Shown here in pieces: positions 24,701-36,767 of a stretch of 64,000 bases of DNA. The notes below the pieces were generated by a model. It had not been told where the DNA came from. It saw only the letters and a program-made list of their open reading frames with translations, and did no database searches. Every line of letters starts with the position of its first letter. Position 1 is the stretch's first letter. The stretch spans positions 150,707-214,706 of the forward strand of contig SIJG01000046.1 in the NCBI GenBank assembly GCA_023374025.1, in the 5' to 3' direction. Source of the DNA: Heterodera schachtii. Its lineage: Eukaryota > Nematoda > Chromadorea > Rhabditida > Heteroderidae. The position numbers and the translations under genes were made by a program.

Positions 24701-26960
24701 ATTTTTTTGTTATTTTTTCAATAAATTTTATTTCCATGGATTTGAATTTTAAATGAAACTTTTTTTCATTTCATTTTAAATATTTTCAATTTTTGTTTTT
24801 TCTTTTCTTAATGCTTTTCAATTTTTTCATCTTGCCTTTTCGGCTCACTCTTTTAAAAAATCTTTCCGGCAATTTTATTATTCGAACAATCTTGGTATTT
24901 TTTCTCGTAATGCTGGAAAATTATATAACAAAAAAGACGGTTTAAAAAGCAAAAAAAATTCGCAGACAGAGAAAAATTAAACTAAAAAAATTTACGGTCA
25001 CGAAAACCGTGCATTTCAAGGCTTTTTTGGATCACGGTCACGATTTATGGGTGCCGATAGACGTCGCCGGGAAAATTAATAAAAAAAAAAAAATTCAGTA
25101 AATTTTTTTGAAATTTTAAGCAATGTTCTTAACAAAATTGCATTAAAATACTCAAAAAAAATTTTCCGGCGGCGCCTATCGGCACCGTTGGACCCCTATT
25201 TTGCCATATTTTTGGAAAATGGAGGCCAAATGGCAAAAAAAAAAGTATTATTTTTTAGCAAAAAACGGCGAAAAACCCCATAATTCGGGATTTCAAAAAA
25301 CCAAAAACACACCCCTAAAAATCGAATTTTTAAAGACAATGGCCTTCTCTATTATTTTGGTTTTGAATGTTTAAATTAAATATTTATAAAAAATAATTGA
25401 ATTCAGTTTGGCCGGTTTTTGGTCCATCGTTTTCGAATTATTATAGAAACAATTATTTTATTCAGGTAACTCATGTGTTGTGAACACGTACGGCTGAACT
25501 TACGGCAGCTCTCGCATTAATAAAAAATATTTTTAATTTATTTCTTTTATTGCTAATTTATTTTTAGAAATTAATTTATTTAATATTTATTGTTTCTGAA
25601 TTATTTGTCACATTAAATATTAAAAATTCGAATATTTATTATTTTTTTTCATTTTCTTGCTCATCGGTGCCAACCATATTATTGTATTATTCGTATTTTC
25701 CATTTTATTAATTAGTTTGCATCAATCAGGCAAATTTTACATAATACGCCATATAATTAATTTTAATAATTAATTTCTTTTTATTTTAGTAATTCACTTA
25801 TACATTGAAACAGTTTAGTCAACATCAATTCTTTTTTCAATTTGCTATTTATTTTCTCTATATCTTTTTTTATTTTTATAATAAATATGGTTATGGGCAA
25901 GTCAACCGCGATCATTGCCTCTCTAGGTTTATGGATTTATATTCCACAGATTATATTTAAAATTTGATTTCAGTTTTTGTTTTTGTCATAGGCGGTATTT
26001 TTTAAAAATTGAAGATAACATTTATTAAATTATAATTAACATTTATTTTTTTGTTTTTGCTAATTTTTTATTTGTAAGTTTTTAGAAATACAATATAAAT
26101 ATTATTTTTTTGATATTGTAATAAATAATTTAATGTTCTTGTTAATTTTTGGTTACTTTTTTTTCCACTAAATAACTTTTACTTGGATTTTTATTATTTT
26201 TTTAATTTTAAAAAATTGATAGTTAATTTTTTTAATTAACCACTCAAAAATATTAATTATTCTCTTATTATGCTACATATATCATCCATATGATGAGTAT
26301 TTTTCAAATTTTTATATGATATGGATATCTGTTTATTAATTTTACTACGTTTTTTTTTCATTGCAATTTTGCTCAACAATTTTAAAATTAAAGGTGTGAA
26401 TTTGTAGTTTTTATGGCTGCTTTTAATTTATTAAAATGAATTTGGCGGTCTCAGAATTTTCATGTGATATTTTTATAATTAAAAATAAGTTTAATTTAAA
26501 AAATAATAATTAACATAAAACTTGGTTAAATAACGTGTTATTTAAGAATAATAAAATATTTATTAAATAGAAAACCTTATTATTTTTATTTTGTCTCATT
26601 TTGTATCATTCATTTTTTCATTTTCCTTTAGTTTTCGATAATAAATAAATTAATTAAAGGTAATAAAGTTATTATTACACTAAAAACTCGCTATGTCCTC
26701 CGGCGCTTTCATTTCCTCCTACTGCTGTATTTATAAGATTGTTTGTTTAAATAAAGTTTATTTTTTTAATAGTATTTTTGTATTTATTTTTATTTATAAT
26801 TTTATAATTATGCTCAAAATTATAATTTCTTTAAAAACTTTTTAATTTAAATTTTTAGTTTTTTAAATAATGATTATTATGGAATTTAGGGTTAAATGCT
26901 TTTTTTTTCTTCTGCTGACTCATAATGGCCTCAAAATTATTTAAAAGTATCTAATACGCA
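21776..26960. other. AT-rich gene desert with old internal duplications
   Basis: No gene supported. Diverged duplicate phrases show that parts of 22.4-23.8 kb and 25.4-26.7 kb share ancestry: ATAACATTTATTAAATTATA at 22398 and 26010, and ATTCAGGTAACTCA followed by CTGAA and ATTAATAAAAA at about 23300 and 25460. A run of 20 G sits at 24403-24422. At 24990-25330 there is a partial transposon interior containing two copies of the shared GC-rich palindrome (about 25052 and 25166) in opposite orientations. Confidence 0.6.
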
Positions 26961-28198
26961 TACCGTATATGCTCTAATTATCCCCCTGTCTCCATTAATC
27001 CCACTGTCTCCATTAATCCCCCCCTTTCTGAGGAGATTGAACAATAATCCCCCCGTCTCCTTTTATCCCCCCGGGGGGATAAATGGAATTTTTATTCTTT
27101 CGAAAAAATTTAATAAAAATTTATTAATCAAAATCGAACTCATTTAAATGTTTAATAAACTTGAAAAAATAATAAAGAAAAATCACTTACTTCACCGTGA
27201 TCCGAACTGACACCCCCCCCCCTTCCCTTCACGATCTGAATGATGCCTCAGAATCCACGTATATGCAGGGATTCTGAGCAGCGCTGGACGAAATTTCGTG
27301 TCGTTTTAGTTTCGTCCTACATTTTCGGCATTTTTTAGCTTCATTTTCGTGTTTTGTTTTCGGTTTTCAAAATTTTGTTTTCGTTTCGTGGTTTGATCCC
27401 GCACTTTAGTTTACCGATTTTTTAAAATCATTTTTTACCGATTTAATTATTAAATCTGCTATGAAATTGCACTCAAATGTTCAAAAAATTTTCCCTGCGA
27501 CGCCTATCGGCGCCGCCGGACACACCTCCTCCCATTCATCAACTTTAAAAAAAAATACACCGCAAAAAATTGTTAAAAATCTATTTTTCAACCCAATTTC
27601 ACCGAATGTCGATTTGATAATTTCTTCCCCAAAAATTGTTAAAACCCATAATGGGATGTGAAAAACAATATTTGATACAATTTTTATCGAATATAAATGA
27701 TTCGAACCAAATTTGCAAGATTGTCTTTTTTGACCCTAAATCTTTTTTTTGTCATTGATGCTTTTATTTTTTTTCGGTCACACCCCTATCCTAGAGCCAC
27801 ATCCGCTTTTCCAACATTGTCCAACCCTGAAGCGATGAATTTCCAAAAATTAGCGTAATTCCACTGGCTTATAAATGAAAAATTTTCAAAATTTAAGAAC
27901 AAATTCCAAATTTCTGAAGGGTTTTCTCAATGGTTTGTTTACATTTTTGGAATTTTTCAAAATTTTCACGCAAAATTCAGAAATTTTTTACAAAAATGCA
28001 AAGAAAAATGATTTTTTTTTGACGCGATTACATTTTTTGGCGAACTATTCAAAAAAATTGAAAAAAATTTTCACTAATAGAATCAGTCGAAAAATAATCC
28101 CCCCGTCTCCATTTATCCCCCCGTATCTAATAATCCCCCCCTTTCTGAGGAGGTTGAACAATAATCCCCCCGGGGGGATAATTAGAGCATATACGGTA
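26961..28198. mobile_element. TA-flanked MITE-like element with C-rich ends (Tc1/mariner-like)
   Basis: The element runs 26963-28196 (1,234 bp). It starts CCGTATATGCTCTAATTATC and ends with the inverse GATAATTAGAGCATATACGG, with TA on each side (26961-26962, 28197-28198). A TA duplication is the hallmark of Tc1/mariner elements (established knowledge). The ends carry repeats of (A)TAATCCCCCCGTCTCC on both sides, including the palindrome TCCCCCCGGGGGGATA. The interior includes a sequence rich in TTTTCG(T)TTTCG (about 27290-27380) and a copy of the GC-rich palindrome (about 27497-27525). No transposase. Confidence 0.8.
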
Positions 28199-30180
28199 TT
28201 TATTTTTAATAATTGAATATTGACAAGGTTTTCGTTAATTTGCTGTGCTTTAATAGCGCTTTTATAAAATTGAATTTAAATTATAAATGATAAATCCCTC
28301 TGACAAATGTATTCATTGTTTAATATTTATGTTTATTTAAAGTCTTCTGATATATGATTTACTGCGATATTTTGAGCAGATTTTATTTTATTAAAAGATT
28401 ATTAGTCAATTTTAAAACTAATTATTTTTCTGTTTAATCTCTTCGGATTTGTTATTTTGAATGCTTATTAAATCATAGAATATAAATTCAGAAATCTTCT
28501 TTTGCTTTTTTTTTACTCTGAAAGTTTCATTTGTTTTTCCTTTATTTATTTAATTTTCTTTTCAAGTTTATGCAATCATTTCTCGAGAATATTTTTGCAA
28601 TTTATTTATAACGAATCCGAGCATTAGAAATGATGATAAATTAATTATTGCAAATTAAAAATTATTTGGACGAATTTTTTGGGGGAATTTTTAAATAAAA
28701 ATGAATGGGAGAGAAGGGACGACGGGGCAATGGGAGAAGGGGCAATTAACGGACAAAAAGCACAAAAGTCAATTAAAATGAATGCGAAATGACCGCCCAA
28801 ATGAATTTTTTGAATTTAATTTTGCAGATGGCGTAAATAAAATGAAGACGAAAAAGCAGTGAAAAGAGAACAGAAGCAAGCAGAGAAGAAAAAGCGAGGA
28901 TAGAAGAGAGGGTGAAAAGAAAAAGAGAGAGTGTGTGGGACAGAGAAATAAGCAAATCCTCGCGATAAAAAACTCAATTTTTTAATTTGGACAAAAATAG
29001 AAAAATGGGGAAAAGCGGAAGAAGAGAGGGATTTTCTTGGAATTTTTGGTGGTCAAAATAATTTCAACTATCATAGGGCAGACCAAATCCTCCGTGGGAA
29101 AAGGATTGGATTTTCGGGATTTTAAAATTCACCGAGAAGAATTGCAGAAACTTCGCGCCGGAAATTTACCATTTTTTATTAAACTTTTAAAATTCGGCAC
29201 CGCCAGACCCAAAAGCTCAATAATTTTTCATTTAAATAGCTCAAAATTTAATAATTTTTTGGTAAAATCTATTAAGGTTTGATACCCTTAATTTGAAGCA
29301 TTTTTGTTTAAATAAACAGTAAATTTTCCTAGAAAAGAAAAGAAATATAATTTAATAACTAGCCAAATGAAAAAAATCAAAAAAAAATTGACCCAAATTT
29401 CGCAATTTCCATTCTTACAGAATTCCTGCACCAAAATTTGAGGTGTCCAGCAAAACAGCAGAATTTTTGCGGTGGTTTTCTGTCCATGTTCAGCATATAT
29501 TCAATCTCTGTTCGTGTTGCGGGTTTTTCAAAATCTAGGCTCTAAATTAATCTTTTATTTGACAAAATCTATTTGAAATTTATTAAAAATATCACAAATA
29601 AATTCTCAGGCTGTCCATTTTAAATTAATTAATGTAAAAAGAATTGTTTAATTGATTGAGTTTATTTTTTATTCATTTCTTGAAAAATTTCAATTTTTGA
29701 AAATATTTAAATAGTTCGAACCTTTTTTTATTCAGATTATCATTTTTCGTAATTTTCAAATCATATCCCGCATAGAATTATTATTATTTTTTTTTTTTAA
29801 TTTGTTTTATTTTCCGACCTTCATAATTATTTCGCCATATTTATTATTTTGTTAAACAATGCTAATTTTATAAGCTTATCCAATATTCATTGTTTCTTGG
29901 TGTTTTTTATGGGTTGGGAACTGAATTTATATCACAATTTTAACAATTAAAATCATAAAATATTGTCATTTTTTGACTAAATTTGTTCGCAAAGTACACT
30001 GAAAATTTCAAACTTTTACCCGTTGGCAATTGACTAAAAAACCTCGAAAAAACTAACGAATTTTTTGTTTTGTGCGTTTTTGAAATGTTAAATATTTTAC
30101 CAAATTGAATCAAAATAAAAAATAAAAAACAAAAATTAGTTAAAATAGAGTCAAAAAAATTTTTAAACGATTTTTAAGCA
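28199..30180. other. AT-rich spacer, no gene supported
   Basis: AT-rich DNA with a purine-rich patch (about 28690-28990, GAGAGAAGGGACGACGGGGC and similar). A half copy of the GC palindrome (CGGCACCGCCAGACCC) lies at about 29194. A short ORF at 29037-29282 runs into that repeat and is not convincing. Confidence 0.5.
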
Positions 30181-31208
30181 ATAGGAAAATTTTTTGAAAA
30201 AAGTCTCGAGTCTCGGGTTTTTTGGGTCTCGGTCTCGAGAAATTTTTGGTCTCGAGCATCACTATGGGGGACATTATAGTCTGGCCGGTATAGTCTGAGC
30301 CAAGTTTAAAGCATCATAACTTTTTTATCAGGTGGCCAAATTTTATAAATTTGACATTATTCTAGAGCTCCTCATGTTTAGAAGCTTTTGATAAGCTATT
30401 TATAAGCGATTGAACAGCTTATAAAAAAGTTGAAACATGAATACTACCAAAAAGTCAGGATTTTTGCATATTTTTAGTTATAACTTTTTTTTTAAATCGG
30501 TAATACTGCCTTGTCCCCCTCCCTCTCCGATGCTGGGACGTTAGTCAAAAACCATCATAATGGGCGTTAGTAACAAAAGCATCAAATGGTAATTTTTTGA
30601 TGGAAAATTAATCATAACTTTGCCTAAAATAATTATCAGCTATCTAATGATATTAATTAAAAATTTTGTTGCTTAAAAAATCCTTACGGAGTTTTTCAGG
30701 ATCGCTCGCTGATCACGAACGGCATCCATTTCAACCTATTTTCGAACCCCTGACTCGGATTCAAACAAAAGTCGAAAATTGAAAATTCAAAAATTAATTT
30801 TTATGTTCATATTAGAGACCGGACGGGATCGGGACCCCGCGGGATTAAATTCGGGATCCCGACCTCGGGATCCGTCCCGAGCGATTTTTTAAATTCATCG
30901 GGATCCCTCCCGACCATTTTACCAATCCCGCGGGATTGAAGTCATGGTAATTTTTCGAAAAATTCCATTTTAATTAAGATCTTGAATTTTAAATTAAAAA
31001 ATATTGTCAGTTGCTAATTTTTCTTAAAAATTCCCTTAAAAATCCCAAAAAACTCCAAAATTCCACTAAAGTTTTCAAAATTTGACGCAAAATTGGCCAT
31101 TTGTGACTTTTTCAAAAAATACCAAAAAATTATTTTTTTATTTCCTAAAACATTATTCTAAATCTTATTAGATAGTTATGGCGGTGGGGGTCGACTGGGC
31201 GCCAGCAA
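30181..31208. repeat. patchwork of transposon ends
   Basis: Contains in order: a CTCGAGACC family end (30196-30258); a solo start of the GGTAATACTG family (30497); a GGGATCCCG family piece (30813-30945); and at about 31182 one arm of the hairpin MITE seen complete at 47541 (CGGTGGGGGTCGACTGGGCG). Dispersed copies of the phrase TCGCTGATCACGAA also begin here. No gene seen. Confidence 0.5.
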
Positions 31209-31300
31209 ACTGGGCGCTCGGATTCGTGTTCAGCGACCATCAAAACCTGAGTTTTTTTGACTTAAACTAAAAAATTTTATATGGGCGGTAAACCACATAA

Positions 31301-31786
31301 GTACCATCGGTAATACTATCGATGGTGCCCCCCCTTTTTGGAAGAAAATTTTTTTGGTTATAAAAAGTCGTGGAAACATGTTTATGGGGGTTTTCAGGGT
31401 CGCTAATAACGAATCTGACATCCATTTCGACTTATTTCGAGTCCCGGACCCAAATTCGAACAAAAAGTCGAAAACTCGGAATTTTCAAAATTCTCACTTT
31501 TGTTCCCTAAATTGATCTAAGCAAGCTAGATTCAGACAAAAACCATTGAAACACCAAAAATGGTCATTCTATACAGAAACGAAGGTAAAAGTGAATTTTG
31601 AAAATTTTGGATTTTTGACTTTTTGTTCGAATTCGGGTCCGGGATTCGAAATTGGCCAAAATGAATATTTGATTTGGGTTCCCCGACCCTGAAAACCCCC
31701 CATAAACATGTTTCCACGACTTTTTATAACCAAAAAAATTTTCTTCCAAAAAGGGGGGGCACCATCGATAGTATTACCGTACCATC
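31301..31786. mobile_element. hAT-like MITE of the GGTAATA family, long TIRs, 8-bp TSD
   Basis: The element runs 31309-31778 (470 bp) with nearly symmetrical long inverted repeats beginning GGTAATACTATCGATGGTGC, flanked by a perfect TSD GTACCATC. The arms contain GTCGTGGAAACATGTTTATG and the phrase ATTCGAACAAAAAGTCGAAA. Other complete members are 33433-33896 and 61659-62015. Confidence 0.9.
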
Positions 31787-31996
31787 TAATCATCCCTACA
31801 ACATATGGGCAGCTTGACAGAATATAAAAAACTCGCGAAATAAGAAACTCATCAAACAGCCCCAAAATGATCATTAAATTGGCAATGTTAGCTGAGAATC
31901 AATTAGCTTTTAATATAGGAAATTATTTATACAAATTACAAATGAAAAGATGAGAAAAATGAAAAAAAAAGTTTTTGGCTGCCGGGGCATTGTCCG
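31787..31996 (-). repeat. duplicated 210-bp tail, copy 1 (pair with 40857-41066)
   Basis: On the minus strand this reads CGGACAATGCCCCGGCAGCC, then an AT-rich stretch to TAGGGATG. It is nearly identical to 41066-40857. The DNA entering it differs sharply between copies: here the last codons of a chitinase exon, there a CBM14 exon. The breakpoint is at 31996/31997. Confidence 0.8.
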
Positions 31997-32064
31997 TTGA
32001 AATCGTCAAAGTCCAAAGTCCAAACGAAAGCGCCGCCGAAAGAGTTTTGGCGAATCCAACTGAG
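31997..32064 (-). pseudogene. GH18 chitinase, C-terminal end of catalytic domain (exon fragment)
   Basis: After an acceptor (CATTCAG) the minus strand reads [20 protein letters not shown] and DFNG, continuing as QCPGSQK into the duplicated tail. [15 protein letters not shown] is the conserved last segment of glycosyl hydrolase family 18 chitinases, which hydrolyse chitin beta-1,4 links (family knowledge). Only about 70 bp of chitinase-specific sequence remains; upstream exons with the catalytic DxxDxDxE motif are absent nearby. It is probably a gene fragment moved or left by duplication. The presence of CBM14 exons at 41067 and 53401 is consistent with one ancestral chitinase having catalytic and chitin-binding parts. 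Confidence 0.65.
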
Positions 32065-32216
32065 CTGAATGCGGCAAAAGCATTTCAAATTAAAATCGGA
32101 GGAATGGCTTTTCATTCACTTTGTTTCTGATGCTTTTAAAATTCAATTTGTAATGTAATTAATTTAAAATATTGGAATTAAGTCCGAGAATTAGTGTCCA
32201 CATTTCCCAAACTCAC

Positions 32217-34552
32217 TTGACACGTGCGGGTGGTGTCCGTGCGTGTGCGAGAAATGGAACGTTGGCATTGCGGTGGCGTCAATGAGTCCGGCAGCTCCGC
32301 CCGCAATGTTCAGGTCGAGCGCAGCGGTAGTCGTTGTGCCACCGCTTCCGCCACTGCCCCCGCCGGTGGTCGAGCCGAGCATTTGCTGCATCCGCGGCAC
32401 AATTGTGGACAGAAAGGCGTTGGCACGCTGAGCCCTAAACCAAAGGAAAGCGTTTTGTAAGTCCATTCAACTCAAAAAATGAGAAATTTCCCATAAATGA
32501 AAAGACTGACAATGAACCAACTCATTTACTATTAAATTATTGGAAGTCTATTTTGGTGGGGGTTCGAGAATTTCGTTACAAGTTATTTTGTTTAAATAGA
32601 ATAAGAGGCGTAAAAAACCTGGCGTCCTGCCGCACCTTTGTCCCCTGGGGCCATGGTGTGTGTTTGGTGTGGCGGCGACGTCATTCCCACCACTTTTTGC
32701 CGATGACGACCCGCCAGAACCATTGCCACCACTCCCATTTCCACTTGAGCCAGCCGACGCACCAGCACCACTGTTGCTGCTTTTGTCCTGCTGAATTTTG
32801 GGGAAAATGAGATAAAAACCGAAAAAATTGTTGACAATGAGTCGGACCGAATTACTCCAAGAACCAATGATTTTTGGGCAAGTCCTTGCAACAAATTGTT
32901 TTTTAAGAATTCAAAAGCAACAACTTGTAACCAAAAAAAGCACGAAAAACCCATTTTTTTCAAAAATTACTAAAAAATAATCTGAGCCACCCAAATATGT
33001 ATTAGGAATCGGCTATCTCAAGAACCCTGGCATATCGCAGCACAACACCAGGCATCACCACGATTTCTGTTGTTGGCTTACCATCGCCCTCGCCTTCGAA
33101 CGCGTCATCCGATTTCCGTCCGTGCTCTGTTGGTCCGGGAAGTAGTCAATCAAATGCTGCAGTTCCGCTGGCCGTCTGGTCGTTCGACTGTTGTCGTTCT
33201 GCTCCGCCCCGTTGCCCGTAGAGGCAGCCGACGTGCCCGTGCCACCGCTGCTGTTCTCCGCCATGGTGTTCGATTTGTGGCCCTTGAAGTGAAGGGAAAA
33301 CCCGTTTTTATAATTAGTCGTAGTGAATTGTTTGTCTCCCGTCCCCCACCTTTTCGAATTTATTTCAGAAGTCATGAAAACATGCTTCCAAGGATGTTCG
33401 GGGTTGCTGACCATGAATTCGGCATCCATTTCGGTAATACTGCCGATGGTACCACACCTTTTTTGAAATTTTTTTTCAAATTTTATACAATCGTAAGAAA
33501 CATTTATTCTAAGGTTTCGAGGTCGCTGATCATGAATATGACATCCATTTCGGTTATTTCCGATTCTCAGACACGAATTCGAACAAAAAGTCGAAAAACT
33601 CAAATTTTCAAATTTCACATTTTTCGCCTAAAATGGTTAAAATACATGGAACATTCTGAAAATCATAAATACTGCAATAAAATACCATTTAAACCATTTG
33701 TAGGCAAAAAATGCGAAATTCTAAAATTTGAAGTTTCGCCTTTTTGTTCGAGTTCGGGTCAGGGATTCGAAATTGGTCTAAATGATGTCATATTCGTGAT
33801 CAGTGACCCCATACCTTATAATAAAATGTTTTATACGACTTTAAAAAATTTGAAAAAATAATATCAAAAAGGTGTGGTACCATCGGCAGTGTTACCTCCA
33901 TTTCAACTAATTCTGAGCCCCGGACCGAATTCGAACATAGCCAAAAAGTTTCGATTTTTTTTTGTTTGAATATGGGTCAGGGGTTTTCGGGATTGGTCTA
34001 AATGGATGCCAGAAAATGAAGGCTTTGTACCGGGACACCCGCCAAGGTTCGGCATCCGTCCCCGCCGTTCCTAGTTGCTTTCAAAATCCCTTCTCCGATT
34101 AAAACCTTGTTCTGCGATGTTGTCGACACTTTTCTGACTTTTGCTTCCTTTGCAGCCGACTCAGAAGAGGACAAAGCATCGGCGGTACTCGACCCTAAAT
34201 AAACAAAATTTGTAGCCGACAATTGAAACAAACGAAAAATGGGATTTGGAATTTCAAAATGCAACCCGGGACAAAAAAACATTTCCAGACCGCTGTAAAC
34301 ACGAACGAAAGACAAACAAAGGCGAACTTTCGTGTTCATGAACCCCTCCCAGCAGAAACCCAAGCCCTAAACCTTGTCCCCCAGCGGCGCCGTTCGCCGA
34401 GTCCGTTTGGTTTGCGCTGTGTCGTTTCCGCTGTCCGCTTGTCGTCTCAGTGCGTCCGTCTCTTTCGCCGCCACTCTCTCCGCCGTTGTCGTCGTCGTTG
34501 GTGGCGTAACAGCACTTTGTTGATGATTTGACATCAAAAAGTTAATTTGCAA
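32217..34552 (-). pseudogene. 5' exons of a Ser/Gly/Ala-rich protein, 5 exons, first one frameshifted
   Basis: Exons with GT/AG borders: 34552-34373 (MSNHQQSAVTPPTTTTTAE...), 34194-34106 (SSTADALSSSESAAKEAKVR, to NK before GTTTTAAT), 33282-33082 (GHKSNTMAENSSGG... MTRSKARAM before GTAAGC; 67 codons), 32790-32636 (QDKSSNSGAGASAGSSGNGS...) and 32434-32217 (RAQRANAFLSTIVPRMQQML..., HTHGHHPHVS before GTGAGT). Phases join from exon 2 to 5. Exon 1 lacks one base relative to its duplicate at 63515-63677, which breaks the join to exon 2. The protein is low complexity with a short RTRR/RSKARA basic motif, probably nuclear (inference). Later exons are not found, so the gene is truncated. A transposon (33433-33896) sits in the intron between exons 2 and 3. 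A link to the TRIP12-like exon at 43231 is possible but unproven. Confidence 0.6.
33425..33904. mobile_element. hAT-like MITE of the GGTAATA family, inserted in an older copy
   Basis: The element runs 33433-33896 (464 bp), begins GGTAATACTGCCGATGGTAC and ends with the inverse, and has a perfect TSD TCCATTTC (33425-33432, 33897-33904). The flanking DNA (GTTGCTGACCATGAATTCGG before, CTGAGCCCCGGACCGAATTC after) is itself part of the same repeat family, so this is a nested self-insertion. Confidence 0.9.
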
Positions 34553-34889
34553 TTGTATGCCTGTGCGATAAGTGGTGAAATAATTTGCGCTAATTGTAAG
34601 ATCAAGGCCAGTTTAAGACAAAATGAAACATAACGCCAATTTCGTTTTTTTACCGCTAATTCAAAAAATACCTACTAACATTTCCTTGGTCGGATTTGCA
34701 ATCCCAAAAAAGCAGCCCTCCTCCTCTTGTTCTAACACTTGCAAAAAAATTTTTAAACTAGCGCAACAATATTTCAAAAACAATTTTGCAAAATGTTCTG
34801 ATTTTTGACCCCAAAATCTTATTTTTGGGCCCGATGTTCTGTTCTGATTTTGAAAAATTTACGATGACCTTAACATGGAATTCATTTTA

Positions 34890-35300
34890 TTTTGTGCGGA
34901 AGTGAAATAATTGAGAAGTGATTTTTTGGAGATTATTGATCTAGTCTTTTTTGATGCTCATTTTGTATGATAATTTTGTTGATTCTTTACGACGAAAATA
35001 TTTATTTGACCGCCGAGAGTCTCGAGAACGAGGCTTATTTTTCTTTAAATTTAAAAAACATAAATTAAGAAAAACAGAAAAAACGATGCTCTTCTTTTTA
35101 GATTTAGCTCAAAAGGGAGGGGACAAAAATATGTGCTTCTCTATACCCCTCCCCTCATAAGTGAATAGTAAAAACAGAAAAAGGAATTTAAGAATTTTTC
35201 GGGGTTATAAATGCTGGAAAAGTGTCCTGCTGGTTTTTTCTGGTTGCAAATCCAACCAGCTAACACGCGGGAAAAGTTTTGACTCTTCGCCCATAAATTT
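34890..35300 (+). repeat. duplicate of DNA downstream of the F-box-like gene
   Basis: From TGTGCGGAAGTGAAATAATT (about 34896) through TATTTATTTGACCGCCGAGAGTC to TTCTGGTTGCAAATCCA (about 35240), this matches 46490-46840, directly after the stop codon of the full F-box-like gene. The gene body itself is missing here. The last part also matches 53770-53890. Confidence 0.7.
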
Positions 35301-35489
35301 TTGAAAAAAATACAATATTTAGAGTCGGGTAGAATTTATTTTCTTAGGGTTTCGGGGTCGCTGATCACGAATATGACATTAATTTGACTAATTTCGAATC
35401 CAGGACCCGAACTCGAAAAAAGTCGAAATTCAAAATTCTCGAACATAAAATGGGTTTTGAATTTTCAACTTTTTGTCCGAATTCGGCTT

Positions 35490-35740
35490 TTATTATAGCC
35501 CATCCTTTCCGATGTAAAAGAAATCCAAACAATTACCTAAATGTATTCTAAAAAAAGAAGCAACAAATAAATGTGAGGAGCAATTATCCGATCAATACCC
35601 ATTCATATGTAATAATCGATCATTTGTCATTTCCCAAAAATTCATTCACTTTTTCTTCCGCTGGGCCCGGGATTCATTTTCAGCCGATTTTTTGCATTCA
35701 TTTGGCACGCCTTTGGTGGAGACAATGGCCTAATAAAGTT
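35490..35740 (-). pseudogene. solo last exon of the F-box-like family plus 3' flank
   Basis: Minus strand 35730-35642 follows TTTATTAG and encodes the family tail (PLSPPKACQMN... GPSGRKSE then TGA). The 3' flank (ATAATCGATCATTTGTCATT; CAAACAATTACCTAAATGTA; CATCCTTTCCGATG) is the same as at 36660-37430, 48060-48180 and 55740-55845. Importantly it holds the empty site GTAATAATCGATC where the copy at 36.8 kb carries a transposon. Confidence 0.7.
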
Positions 35741-35951
35741 GAAATTTGAATTACTTTAAAAGATAATTCCGACCGTTGAAATTTTGGGTTACACCCGGCA
35801 GAAGTGACCAATAACAAATGGAATGGCAAAACTAGACATTTTTTAAATTTTTTTTGCGGAAGAGATTCAGGAAGGGGATAAACCAAAGTTTTACTAGACA
35901 ATAAAATTCAGTCCGAAAATTTGTGTTCACATTTCCCAAGTCTTTTCTCAC

Positions 35952-36199
35952 CGGAAGAAGCGGCGGATGGCGTCGTCGGCGCCGCGTTCGGTTCGTCCTC
36001 GTCACTTTCGTCTGTGTTGTTGCTGCTGCTTGTGGTGCTGCTGCTGCTCGTGGAGTGGGAGGAGGAGGAGAGTGGCGGCTCCCCACCTCCCTTCATCCTC
36101 GCTCACCAGGGAGGCCTGGGAGTGGCGGGTCGCGGCGAAACGGCGGTTCCGCGCGCGCCGGCGCGCCACACCTCCTCTTGCCGCCGCAACTTTGTGGCC
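35952..36199 (-). pseudogene. paralogous RGG/Ser-rich exon (frameshifted)
   Basis: After the conserved intron end (TTCCCTTCAATTCAAG) the exon reads GHKVAAARGGVARRRARNRR, then RHSQASLVSEDE, and in another frame KGGGEPPLSSSSHSTSSSS followed by a Ser/Asn and acidic tail up to a GTGAGA donor at 35951. It starts with the same GHK and the same upstream intron sequence (ACTACGATTAATTATG) as the 33282 exon, and matches the exon at 56899 (AAARGGVAQRRA, RHSQASIVSNDE). The frame change around a G-rich stretch (about 36085-36100) indicates a frameshift or an assembly error. Confidence 0.55.
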
Positions 36200-36767
36200 C
36201 TTGAATTGAAGGGAAAAACAGTTTTCATAATTAATCGTAGTAAATTGTTGGAAGAAAAATAGAATGTAGATTTGGTTATTTTCGGCATTCGAAGTAAACA
36301 AAAAAAAATTTGAAAATTATTTTTAAAAATGACAAAAACTGCCAAAATATCTGATTTTAAAATTTTAAGAAAAAATATTTATTTTTATAAAAAATATTTA
36401 TGATAAAAAAGAAACAAAAATATTTCGTTCTCATGGTCTTTAATGCTCTGGAAAAATACTCTTGAGGTGCGGAATGGCAAAAAAATGGTTTTTGAACTGC
36501 ATCTTTTAAGTGCTGCACTCGGGGGTTAAATAGGTCGAAATGGATGTCATATTCGTGATCAGCGCTTGCGAAAACCCCTGAGTGCACAACAAAAAAAGCT
36601 CGGAATTCCTTTTTTCGACCTTTTTTTTGTGGGACCAGTAAAGCGTACGATTATCATCACTTCCGATGTAAAAGTCCAAAAACCCAAACAATTACCTAAA
36701 TGTATTCAAAAAAAAGAAGCAACAAATAAATGTGAGGAGCAATTATCCGATCAATACCCATTCATAT

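Noticed and set aside
15421..30262. A single 15-kb transposon with CTCGAGACC ends
   Set aside because: The two ends have no matching target-site duplication, and the left copy is already a closed palindrome on its own; they are better read as separate remnants.
33070..33861. 263-codon plus-strand ORF
   Set aside because: It runs through a minus-strand exon and then into a transposon whose borders are fixed by an 8-bp TSD; no coherent protein.
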